Source: Prevotellaceae bacterium (lineage in GTDB: Bacteria > Bacteroidota > Bacteroidia > Bacteroidales > Paludibacteraceae). From it: a stretch of DNA of 6,538 bases. Where the stretch lies: contig JACJXJ010000032.1 in NCBI GenBank assembly GCA_020636695.1, positions 1-6,538 of the forward strand. The letters are read 5' to 3'. Below, one piece after another: positions 1 through 5,995 of the stretch. Position 1 is the first letter of the stretch. Every line of letters starts with the position of its first letter. The translations under genes and the position numbers were made by a program. The notes under the pieces are model-generated. The model was not told the DNA's origin. It saw only the letters and a list, made by a program, of their open reading frames with translations, and did no database searches.

Positions 1-900
1 AATGGCTCCAATACCAATATAGCGAGCATAATGAGAAAAAATCCAATCAGGATCCATTTGACTTAACATCACAGAATCTACCGTGGTCATGCCAAGAAGT
101 GGAATGATGAACCACCAAACAAATAAGGAACCAGCACAAATGATGATACTATATTTCAAACCAATAATATAACCGAGTCCTAATACGGCAGAGCTCGTAT
201 TGATTGAAAAGGTCATTTTTACTTTTTGTGCTACGGCTTCGCCCCACGGAATCATGCGCGAAGTGAGTGTTTCGCTCCAAGTGCCAAATGTGGCTACAAC
301 AAAGTCGTATAAACCACCAATGGCAGCTGCCCACATCAGCGGTTTGGCTTGACTGCCGCCTTTCTCACCCGAAACAAGTACTTGTGTGGTGGCTGTAGCT
401 TCAGGGAAAGGATATTTCCCGTGCATATCGCTTACAAAATACTTACGAAATGGAATTAAAAATAAAATACCCAAAATGCCACCCAATAAAGAGCTTAAAA
501 ATACTTGCATAAAACTCACCGTGATTTCGGGATATTTGGCTTGCAAAATGTAAAGTGCAGGTAGTGTAAAGATGGCGCCTGCCACAATGACACCAGAACT
601 TGCACCAATAGATTGAATAATAACATTTTCGCCTAATGCATTTTTACGTTTAGTAGCGCTTGATAAACCCACGGCGATGATGGCAATAGGAATGGCTGCT
701 TCAAATACTTGTCCTACTTTTAAACCTAAATAAGCGGCGGCTGCCGAAAAAAGTACCGCCATGAGAATTCCCCATGACACAGAATAAAAACTAATCTCGG
801 GAATGTTTTTGTTGGCAGGTAAAATAGGATGGTAGGTTTCGCCTGATTTGAGTTCTCTATTAGCGTTTTCAGGTAAACCTAGCTTTGGAGATTTTTCCAT
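1..900 (-). CDS. OPT-family oligopeptide transporter, N-terminal 300 residues (cut by window edge)
   Basis: This is the N-terminal part of an inner-membrane transporter of the OPT (oligopeptide transporter) superfamily, whose members import small peptides or metal chelates; the substrate cannot be read from the sequence. I translated it from an ATG at 898-900 and it stays open for exactly 300 codons to the left edge. After a polar leader of about 35 residues come hydrophobic stretches at roughly residues 38-60, 67-81, 92-120, 131-151, 187-206, 237-249 and 251-270. The family-typical loop KYPFPEATATTQVLVSGEKG lies at about 162-181, and the segment GENVIIQSIGASSG at about 90-103 also fits prokaryotic OPT proteins. 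Full-length relatives are usually 600-700 residues, so more than half is missing to the left; this is an edge effect, not a sign of a pseudogene. The start is 25 bp beyond the dnaB stop with no -7 promoter element or Shine-Dalgarno sequence between, so co-transcription with dnaB is likely. The family call is firm, the substrate unknown. Confidence 0.92.
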   Translation of the reverse strand, partial: MEKSPKLGLPENANRELKSGETYHPILPANKNIPEISFYSVSWGILMAVLFSAAAAYLGLKVGQVFEAAIPIAIIAVGLSSATKRKNALGENVIIQSIGASSGVIVAGAIFTLPALYILQAKYPEITVSFMQVFLSSLLGGILGILFLIPFRKYFVSDMHGKYPFPEATATTQVLVSGEKGGSQAKPLMWAAAIGGLYDFVVATFGTWSETLTSRMIPWGEAVAQKVKMTFSINTSSAVLGLGYIIGLKYSIIICAGSLFVWWFIIPLLGMTTVDSVMLSQMDPDWIFSHYARYIGIGAI

Positions 901-925
901 AAATTATTCAGATTTTATATGTGTA

Positions 926-2434
926 TTAAAATGGGGTATCCTCGTTGTTGTGAGGTGGTAAATTATAGCTACTGTACGAAGGCAGTGGAGCATTGTTCAA
1001 TTTTGAACCCAAAGTGGCAAACGGATCTACCGTGTCCTCCTCGTTCATAAAGCGTGCATATTCGTGCTTGAATACCAAATCAATATCGGCAGTAGCACCA
1101 TTACGGTGTTTAGCAATGATAATTTGGGCAATACCACGCAAATCTTTTTGAGTGTTTGGGTCTTCGTAAATTTTATAATAGTCGGGACGGTGAATGAAAC
1201 AAACCATATCGGCATCCTGCTCGATAGCACCAGATTCACGTAAATCCGATAATTGTGGTTTTTTGCCTTCTGAACCTTGACCACGGTTTTCCACATTACG
1301 ATTTAGCTGTGATAGGGCGATGATGGGAATATCTAACTCTTTGGCCAATCCTTTCAACGAACGTGAAATGGTACTTACCTCTTGCTCGCGACTTTGGAAC
1401 TTCATGCCCGAAGCATTCATTAACTGTAAGTAGTCAATAATGATAATTTGGATATCATTTTCTTCCTTCAAACGGCGTGCTTTCGTTTGAAATTCCAAAA
1501 TGGACAAACTCGGTGTATCGTCAATATAAATGGGAGCACCTTCTAGCTTTTTGATTTTGACATCTAATTGCGCCCATTCGTGGGGCTCTAATTGTCCACT
1601 TTTAATTTTTTCACCTGGAATTTCGCAAACGTTTACAATAAGACGATTTACCAACTGAACATTAGACATTTCCAAAGAGAATACGGCTACAGGAATATTA
1701 TAATCGACCGCCATATTTTTTGCCATAGATAGCACAAACGCGGTTTTACCCATTGCAGGACGAGCTGCAATAATCACTAAATCCGATTTCTGCCAACCAG
1801 AAGTGACTTTGTCTAATGCATGAAATCCGCTGCAAACGCCACTAAGACCGTCGGTTTGTGCTGCTGCTTTATTGAGTCGTGCTAACGCTTCATCAATCAC
1901 AGGGTCGATTTGAGTCACGCCTTTTTTCTGACGCTTTTGTGATAATTCGAAAATACGACCTTCGGCTTCCTGCATTAAATCGTCCACATCCGTACTTTCT
2001 TCGAACGCTTTTGTTTGCACATCGGTAGAAATGCCAATGAGTTCACGAGCCATAAATTTTTGTGCAATAATTTGCGCGTGAAATAAAATGTGAGCGGCTG
2101 ATGCTACTTTGGCAGTGAGCATGGCAATGGCGTAAGGACCACCAACTTCTTCCAAATCCCCATTCTTACGTAATTGTTCAGTCACCGTGTGCATATCAAT
2201 AGGACTACGGTTACCATATAATTCAGTAATCGATTTGTAGATTTTTTGGTGCGTTTCTTTGTAAAAAGAATCGGCTGATAAAATATCTACCACTTTATCG
2301 ATAGCTGTGTTGTCAATCATTAAGGCGCCTAAAACAGACTCTTCAATTTCGGTAGCTTGTGGTGGTACTTTACCGTAATCCACTACTATTTTAGTCTGTT
2401 TTTTGTTGGTCGATTTACTTTTTGCAGGTTCCAT
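926..2434 (-). CDS. dnaB: Replicative DNA helicase DnaB
   Basis: This is the hexameric 5'-3' helicase that unwinds DNA at the replication fork and recruits primase. At 502 residues it is complete and of usual length for Bacteroidota. A lysine-rich leader (1-25) precedes the DnaB N-terminal domain (about 27-130, with PPQATEIEESVLGALMID at 24-41), a linker, and the RecA-like ATPase domain (about 200-460). Visible motifs are Walker A ARPAMGKT (224-231, K230), the glutamate-bearing FSLEMS (252-257, E255), Walker B IIIIDYLQL (330-338, D334), SQLNRNVENR (375-384), SDLRESGAIEQDAD (396-409) and KHRNG (442-446). The tail from about 470 is polar, low in complexity and probably disordered. No intein interrupts Walker A or the SQLNR motif, both common insertion points in dnaB. 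The chosen ATG (2432-2434) leaves a leader of normal size and sits just downstream of a TACTTTTG -7 element. It is divergent from ispE and followed by the OPT gene. Confidence 0.98.
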   Translation of the reverse strand: MEPAKSKSTNKKQTKIVVDYGKVPPQATEIEESVLGALMIDNTAIDKVVDILSADSFYKETHQKIYKSITELYGNRSPIDMHTVTEQLRKNGDLEEVGGPYAIAMLTAKVASAAHILFHAQIIAQKFMARELIGISTDVQTKAFEESTDVDDLMQEAEGRIFELSQKRQKKGVTQIDPVIDEALARLNKAAAQTDGLSGVCSGFHALDKVTSGWQKSDLVIIAARPAMGKTAFVLSMAKNMAVDYNIPVAVFSLEMSNVQLVNRLIVNVCEIPGEKIKSGQLEPHEWAQLDVKIKKLEGAPIYIDDTPSLSILEFQTKARRLKEENDIQIIIIDYLQLMNASGMKFQSREQEVSTISRSLKGLAKELDIPIIALSQLNRNVENRGQGSEGKKPQLSDLRESGAIEQDADMVCFIHRPDYYKIYEDPNTQKDLRGIAQIIIAKHRNGATADIDLVFKHEYARFMNEEDTVDPFATLGSKLNNAPLPSYSSYNLPPHNNEDTPF

Positions 2435-2454
2435 GAAATTCGAATTTAGAACCC

Positions 2455-2462
2455 CAAAAGTA
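2455..2462 (-). promoter_or_regulatory. Putative dnaB promoter, -7 element TACTTTTG
   Basis: Read on the minus strand this octamer matches the Bacteroidota primary-sigma -7 consensus TAnnTTTG exactly. It ends 20 bp upstream of the dnaB ATG, so the predicted untranslated leader is only about 10-17 nt. I see no convincing TTTG-type -33 box at the usual 19-21 bp spacing, which lowers confidence. No Shine-Dalgarno sequence lies before the ATG, as is usual in this phylum. Confidence 0.5.
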
Positions 2463-2499
2463 CTACAAAAAAGCCATCCTTTTGCCTATTCGTATTATG

Positions 2500-2509
2500 A
2501 CTTATAAGT
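2500..2509. repeat. 10-bp perfect palindrome ACTTATAAGT
   Basis: A perfect 10-bp palindrome lies near the middle of the dnaB-ispE divergent gap, between the two predicted promoters. It could bind a dimeric regulator acting on either gene. It is AT-rich and short, so chance is a real alternative. Confidence 0.35.
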
Positions 2510-2514
2510 TGAGA

Positions 2515-2534
2515 TTTCAACAAGTTTTCAACAA
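2515..2534. repeat. 9-bp direct repeat TTTCAACAA, 11-bp period
   Basis: TTTCAACAA occurs at 2515-2523 and again at 2526-2534, identical in all nine positions and offset by 11 bp, about one helical turn. The second copy ends where the -33 region of the predicted ispE promoter should begin. The first copy also forms a small inverted repeat with GTTGA at 2508-2512. The placement suggests tandem sites for a DNA-binding protein; that function is inference. Confidence 0.4.
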
Positions 2535-2556
2535 TGTGGCTATTTCAAAAAATGAT

Positions 2557-2564
2557 TATCTTTG
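2557..2564 (+). promoter_or_regulatory. Putative ispE promoter, -7 element TATCTTTG
   Basis: This is an exact match to the Bacteroidota -7 consensus TAnnTTTG, 22 bp before the ispE ATG. The expected leader is about 12-18 nt. At the usual 20-bp spacing the -33 position reads AATG (2533-2536), a weak match to TTTG. It faces away from the dnaB promoter, the two -7 boxes being about 95 bp apart. Confidence 0.6.
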
Positions 2565-2586
2565 CCACCAATAAATTAGCTTATTT

Positions 2587-3387
2587 ATGATTACATTCCC
2601 GAATGCCAAAATCAACTTAGGACTCAATGTGGTAAACCGTCGCCCAGATGGTTATCACAATCTTGAAACGGTATTTTATCCCATCAATTTGTGCGATGCG
2701 TTGGAATTTGTGCCAGCTGTAAAAACGTCTTTAAATATAGCAGGTTTGCCTGTGTCTGGAGATATTGAACAGAATTTGGTAGTACGTGCATTTCGTTTAT
2801 TGCAACGCGATTTTCAGTTACCAGAACTTGAAATAGCTTTGCTCAAAAATATTCCCATGGGTGCTGGTCTTGGTGGCGGTTCGGCTGATGCTGCTTTTAT
2901 GTTGAAGCTCGTGAATCAACACTTTCTCTTGAATTTGTCGGTGGAGCAGTTGGAACACTATGCGTCTAGATTGGGAGCCGATTGTCCTTTCTTTATTCGT
3001 AATAAACCCATATTCGCAGCAGGTATTGGCAATGATTTTACGGCGCTTGAGGTGTCGTTGAAGGGCTATTATTTAGTGTTGGTAAAACCTGAGGTACATG
3101 TGTCTACGGCTGAAGCTTATGCGCATGTCGCATGTCAACGGTGGGACGTACCACTTTTGGAAGTAATGGCGATGCCACTTGAAAAATGGCGTCACTATTT
3201 AGTTAATGATTTTGAAACCAGTGTTTTTGAAGCTCATCCAGAATTGGCGGTCATCAAACAACACCTATATGACACAGGCGCAGTTTACGCAGCGATGTCG
3301 GGTTCGGGTTCTACCTTGTACGGTATTTTCAAAACTAAGCCAGAACTTAATTTCCCCGATAGTCGTGTTTTTACGTTGGATTTATAA
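2587..3387 (+). CDS. ispE: 4-diphosphocytidyl-2-C-methyl-D-erythritol kinase IspE
   Basis: IspE is a cytosolic GHMP-superfamily kinase. It uses ATP to phosphorylate the 2-hydroxyl of CDP-methylerythritol in the non-mevalonate (MEP) route to isopentenyl diphosphate. The 266-residue product is complete and slightly shorter than the E. coli enzyme. The N-terminal motif FPNAKINLGLNV (4-15) carries the expected catalytic Lys8. RRPDGYHNLETVFYPI (18-33) is a substrate-binding signature of the family. The glycine-rich ATP loop PMGAGLGGGSADAA spans 90-103. GADCPFF (130-136) carries the expected catalytic Asp132. The C-terminal GHMP motif MSGSGST is at 237-243. The ATG at 2587 puts Lys8 at its normal position and follows a TATCTTTG promoter element closely. 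The gene stands alone on its strand: divergent from dnaB and convergent with glnN, with a hairpin terminator after its stop. Its presence implies isoprenoid synthesis by the MEP pathway. Confidence 0.97.
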   Translation: MITFPNAKINLGLNVVNRRPDGYHNLETVFYPINLCDALEFVPAVKTSLNIAGLPVSGDIEQNLVVRAFRLLQRDFQLPELEIALLKNIPMGAGLGGGSADAAFMLKLVNQHFLLNLSVEQLEHYASRLGADCPFFIRNKPIFAAGIGNDFTALEVSLKGYYLVLVKPEVHVSTAEAYAHVACQRWDVPLLEVMAMPLEKWRHYLVNDFETSVFEAHPELAVIKQHLYDTGAVYAAMSGSGSTLYGIFKTKPELNFPDSRVFTLDL

Positions 3388-3411
3388 GGAGTAAGTTTAT
3401 TTGAATTAATA

Positions 3412-3443
3412 AAACGGGCAATCGAATTATCGATTGCCCGTTT
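3412..3443. terminator. Bidirectional hairpin terminator between ispE and glnN
   Basis: A perfect 14-bp inverted repeat (arms 3412-3425 and 3430-3443, core CGGGCAATCGA, loop ATTA) is centred between the convergent ends of ispE and glnN. The stem has a GC-rich core with A/T ends. The T-run after the stem is modest on both strands: TTTGGTTT on plus, TTTTATTAATT on minus. It can serve as an intrinsic terminator for both genes; it begins 24 bp after the ispE stop and ends 43 bp after the glnN stop. Confidence 0.88.
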
Positions 3444-3469
3444 GGTTTACTGAGAAATTGTTGTAAAAT

Positions 3470-3490
3470 ATAAGTTAGGGTATAACTTAT
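3470..3490. repeat. 8-bp inverted repeat overlapping the glnN stop codon
   Basis: ATAAGTTA (3470-3477) and TAACTTAT (3483-3490) are perfect reverse complements with a 5-nt loop. The right arm contains the glnN stop codon (3487-3489). In the glnN mRNA this would be a weak AT-rich hairpin starting at the stop codon, ahead of the main terminator. It could be a 3'-end stabiliser or chance in AT-rich DNA. Confidence 0.35.
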
Positions 3491-5676
3491 CGAATGAATA
3501 ATAATTCGCGATATTTAGGAAGTGTCCACATTTCATCGTCCACAATCATCTCTAATTCGTCGACGTGTTTGCGAATTTCTTCCATTAAAGGCACAATTGT
3601 ATCGTGATATGCTAAGGCTTTAGCGCGTTCTCCCGCTAGGCGATTGGCTATTTTGCGAGCAGCTAACATCTCGTCAACCTTAGATACAATGGCCGTTACG
3701 TGTCCTGCAATACGACGAATGATAAGTGTGTCTTGAGCTGCTAATTCTTTTGCTTCTTTAGCATCGAATGCCTCTTTCATCCGGACTACATTGTCTAGTA
3801 AAATAGATTGATAACGACTAGAAACGGGTACAATGTGATTCATCACTAAATCGCCCAAAACGCGCGATTCAATTTGAATTTTTTTAGTGTAAGTTTCCCA
3901 TTTTACTTCGCAACGTGAATGTAATTCTGATTCCGAAAGCACGTTTGTGGTTTTGAACATCTTTATAGTGTCTGGACTGATATAGTGCTCAAAAATAAGT
4001 GGAACACTTGTTTCGCAATCTAAGCCACGTTTCTCAGCTTCTTTTTTCCATTCATCGCTGTAGCCGTTGCCGTCGAAGCGAATAGCTTTACAAGCCGAAA
4101 TGTAGCGTTTTATAACTGCGAATAGAGCGCGTTCTTTCGGTTCTCCTTTTTCTATGAGTGTATCTACATCTTTTTTGAAACAAATAAGTTGTTCTGCTAC
4201 AGCGGCATTGATGGCTAACATGGCACCTCCGCAGTTAGCTGATGAACCAACGGCTCTGAATTCAAAACGATTGCCTGTAAAAGCAAATGGAGATGTACGG
4301 TTACGGTCGGTATTATCGAGTAATATTTCTGGAATGTTGGCCACACCGAGTTTCATCTCTTTTTTAGCATTGATGACAATACCTTTATCGGCCGATGCTT
4401 TTTCGAGTTTATCTAATACATCGGTGATTTGAGTGCCTAAGAACACTGAAATAATAGCAGGCGGAGCTTCGTTTGCGCCCAAACGGTGTGCATTTGTAGC
4501 TGAGCTAATAGATGCTTTAAGTAGTCCGTTGTGTTTGTGAACGGCCATAAGCACATTTACCAAAAAGGTGATAAATTGTAAATTAGAAGCAGCATTTTTA
4601 CCTGGCGCTAATAAGTTGACGCCTGTATTGGTACCCATCGACCAGTTGCAGTGCTTACCCGAACCATTCACACCAGAGAATGGTTTCTCGTGCAATAATA
4701 CACGGAAGTGGTGATGACGAGCCACGCGTTCCATTACGGACATTAGCAATAAATTGTGGTCGTTGGCTAAGTTTACTTCTTCATAGACTGGAGCTAATTC
4801 AAACTGATTTGGTGCCACTTCATTATGACGTGTTTTGACAGGAATGCCAAGTTTGAGCGATTCAATTTCGAGGTCGGTCATAAATTGTAATACGCGTTCT
4901 GGAATAGAACCAAAATAATGGTCTTCGAGCTGTTGGTTTTTGGCACTATCATGTCCCATTAATGTACGACCGGTTAACATAAGGTCGGGACGTGCAGCCC
5001 ACAAGGCTTCGTCTACTAAAAAGTATTCTTGTTCCCAGCCAAGAAACGACGTCACTTTGGACACGTTTTTATCGAAATAACGACAGACATCTACCGCTGC
5101 TTTGTCGAGTGCCGATACTGATTTTATGAGTGGTGTTTTATAATCTAATGCTTCACCCGTATAAGCTACGAAAATGGTAGGAATACAAAGTGTGTCGCCA
5201 ACAATAAATGCAGGTGATGATGGATCCCAAGCGGAATAGCCACGTGCCTCGAAGGTGTTGCGAATACCACCATTGGGGAAACTAGACGCATCAGGTTCTT
5301 GTTGGTAGAGTAATTTACCCGAAAATTCTTCTAACACTTTTCCTTCTGGTGTTTTGTCGATAAAACCATCGTGTTTTTCGGCTGTACCACCTGTTAAAGG
5401 CTGAAACCAGTGTGTGTAATGTGTAGCTCCGAATTCCGAAGCCCATTTTTTCATACCCATTGCCACTGAATTGGCAATGTCACGACTCAACGGTTTTCCA
5501 TTGTCAATCACGTCAAAAAGTTGGTCTAGAATAGTATCGGCGATATATTCTTTCATCTTTTCACGTGTGAAAACCATTTTTCCAAAAAATACAGATGGGC
5601 GTTCTGTGGGTGTAGCTACTGCTACAGGTTTGTGAGAACAAGCATCTTCAAGCGCTTTGAAACGTAATTTGCTCAT
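3487..5676 (-). CDS. glnN: Type III glutamine synthetase (GlnN)
   Basis: This cytosolic enzyme makes glutamine from glutamate, ammonia and ATP, a main entry point for nitrogen. The 729-residue product is the size of Bacteroides GlnN and much longer than GSI (about 470), which with its opening sequence MSKLRFKALE marks it as GSIII. The GSIII N-terminal domain covers about 1-210, with ATHYTHWFQPLTG at 85-97. The catalytic core follows: GWEQEYFL (213-220) with probable metal ligands E215 and E217, RHNEVAPNQFELAP (283-296), the GSIII signature region KPFSGVNGSGKH (331-342), and NRTSPFAFTGNRFEFRAVGS (459-478) for nucleotide and substrate contacts. The C-terminal GSIII extension is helical (about 590-729). 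All expected core motifs are present. The chosen ATG at 5674-5676 gives the family-typical N terminus. The gene is monocistronic by context, with its own promoter and leader hairpin upstream and a terminator downstream. No amtB or glnK lies in the window. Confidence 0.97.
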   Translation of the reverse strand: MSKLRFKALEDACSHKPVAVATPTERPSVFFGKMVFTREKMKEYIADTILDQLFDVIDNGKPLSRDIANSVAMGMKKWASEFGATHYTHWFQPLTGGTAEKHDGFIDKTPEGKVLEEFSGKLLYQQEPDASSFPNGGIRNTFEARGYSAWDPSSPAFIVGDTLCIPTIFVAYTGEALDYKTPLIKSVSALDKAAVDVCRYFDKNVSKVTSFLGWEQEYFLVDEALWAARPDLMLTGRTLMGHDSAKNQQLEDHYFGSIPERVLQFMTDLEIESLKLGIPVKTRHNEVAPNQFELAPVYEEVNLANDHNLLLMSVMERVARHHHFRVLLHEKPFSGVNGSGKHCNWSMGTNTGVNLLAPGKNAASNLQFITFLVNVLMAVHKHNGLLKASISSATNAHRLGANEAPPAIISVFLGTQITDVLDKLEKASADKGIVINAKKEMKLGVANIPEILLDNTDRNRTSPFAFTGNRFEFRAVGSSANCGGAMLAINAAVAEQLICFKKDVDTLIEKGEPKERALFAVIKRYISACKAIRFDGNGYSDEWKKEAEKRGLDCETSVPLIFEHYISPDTIKMFKTTNVLSESELHSRCEVKWETYTKKIQIESRVLGDLVMNHIVPVSSRYQSILLDNVVRMKEAFDAKEAKELAAQDTLIIRRIAGHVTAIVSKVDEMLAARKIANRLAGERAKALAYHDTIVPLMEEIRKHVDELEMIVDDEMWTLPKYRELLFIR

Positions 5677-5746
5677 AATGTTGAAGTGATTAAATGACTA
5701 AATCTAATACTAGTTGTAATAGAATGCTGATTTTTGCTTCATTTTT

Positions 5747-5777
5747 AAAAACAACCCTCTTTTTGAGGGGTGTTTTT
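5747..5777. promoter_or_regulatory. Hairpin in the predicted glnN leader (attenuator- or terminator-like)
   Basis: The arms at 5747-5759 and 5765-5777 pair at 12 of 13 positions, with one mismatch (5754/5770) and a 5-nt loop. The core is CCCTC/GAGGG. In the minus-strand glnN transcript it lies between the predicted promoter (5813-5820) and the start codon, and its 3' arm ends in GTTTTT, so it resembles an intrinsic terminator in a leader. On the plus strand the stem is followed by a longer T-rich run, so it could instead stop antisense transcription. Which strand matters cannot be settled from sequence. Confidence 0.55.
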
Positions 5778-5812
5778 TGTTTTTATCTCTAAAAAAATGA
5801 AAATTGATGTTG

Positions 5813-5820
5813 CAAAGATA
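5813..5820 (-). promoter_or_regulatory. Putative glnN promoter, -7 element TATCTTTG
   Basis: Read on the minus strand this is an exact TAnnTTTG match and identical to the ispE and tex elements. It lies 136 bp upstream of the glnN ATG, giving a leader of roughly 130 nt, far longer than those predicted for the other genes here. No clear TTTG-type -33 box is visible at 19-21 bp. No other TAnnTTTG occurs between it and the start codon. Confidence 0.55.
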
Positions 5821-5958
5821 CTAAAAAAATGATTTTATCACTATATTTTTGAAAAAATGTCGTAAAATGATGATTTATTTTTATGAACTATAACTTTTTT
5901 CTTTATTAATGGGTTTTAACGAATTGCGTGTGGACTATTTTTGCCTCAAAAATCTTTG

Positions 5959-5966
5959 TATCTTTG
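5959..5966 (+). promoter_or_regulatory. Putative tex promoter, -7 element TATCTTTG
   Basis: An exact TAnnTTTG match ends 29 bp before the tex ATG. A TTTTTG at 5938-5943 could be the -33 box, but the 15-bp spacing is shorter than the usual 19-21 bp. The expected leader is about 20-25 nt. No Shine-Dalgarno sequence precedes the ATG. Confidence 0.6.
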
Positions 5967-5995
5967 CACTTATTATACAAAAAACAATAGTTTAG

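Larger units (their letters stand above)
5677..5995. other. Divergent glnN-tex intergenic region (319 bp)
   Basis: This stretch holds no convincing gene on either strand; the only ATGs open very short frames. It contains the glnN -7 element, a leader hairpin, the tex -7 element and very AT-rich DNA between. The decamer AAAAAAATGA occurs at 5791-5800 and 5823-5832, on either side of the glnN -7 box, with shorter relatives near 5852-5859 and 5864-5870. These A-tracts may bend the DNA or aid polymerase binding, or may simply reflect base composition. Confidence 0.7.

Noticed and set aside
149..334. 61-codon frame on the minus strand
   Set aside because: It overlaps the well-supported OPT transporter frame on the same strand; its product is cysteine/tryptophan-rich nonsense without family motifs.
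1045..1296. 83-codon frame on the minus strand inside dnaB
   Set aside because: It is an out-of-frame shadow of dnaB, whose reading is confirmed by helicase motifs throughout.
926..2434. Possible intein or plasmid/phage-type dnaB
   Set aside because: Motifs are uninterrupted, length is normal, and the neighbours are chromosomal housekeeping genes.
3206..3394. 62-codon plus-strand frame over the end of ispE
   Set aside because: It is a shifted reading of the ispE C-terminal coding region, which includes the conserved GSGST motif in the real frame; no start signal of its own.
4154..4432. 92-codon plus-strand frame antisense to glnN
   Set aside because: It runs opposite the conserved GSIII catalytic core, where coding constraint on glnN explains the open frame; no promoter or family resemblance.
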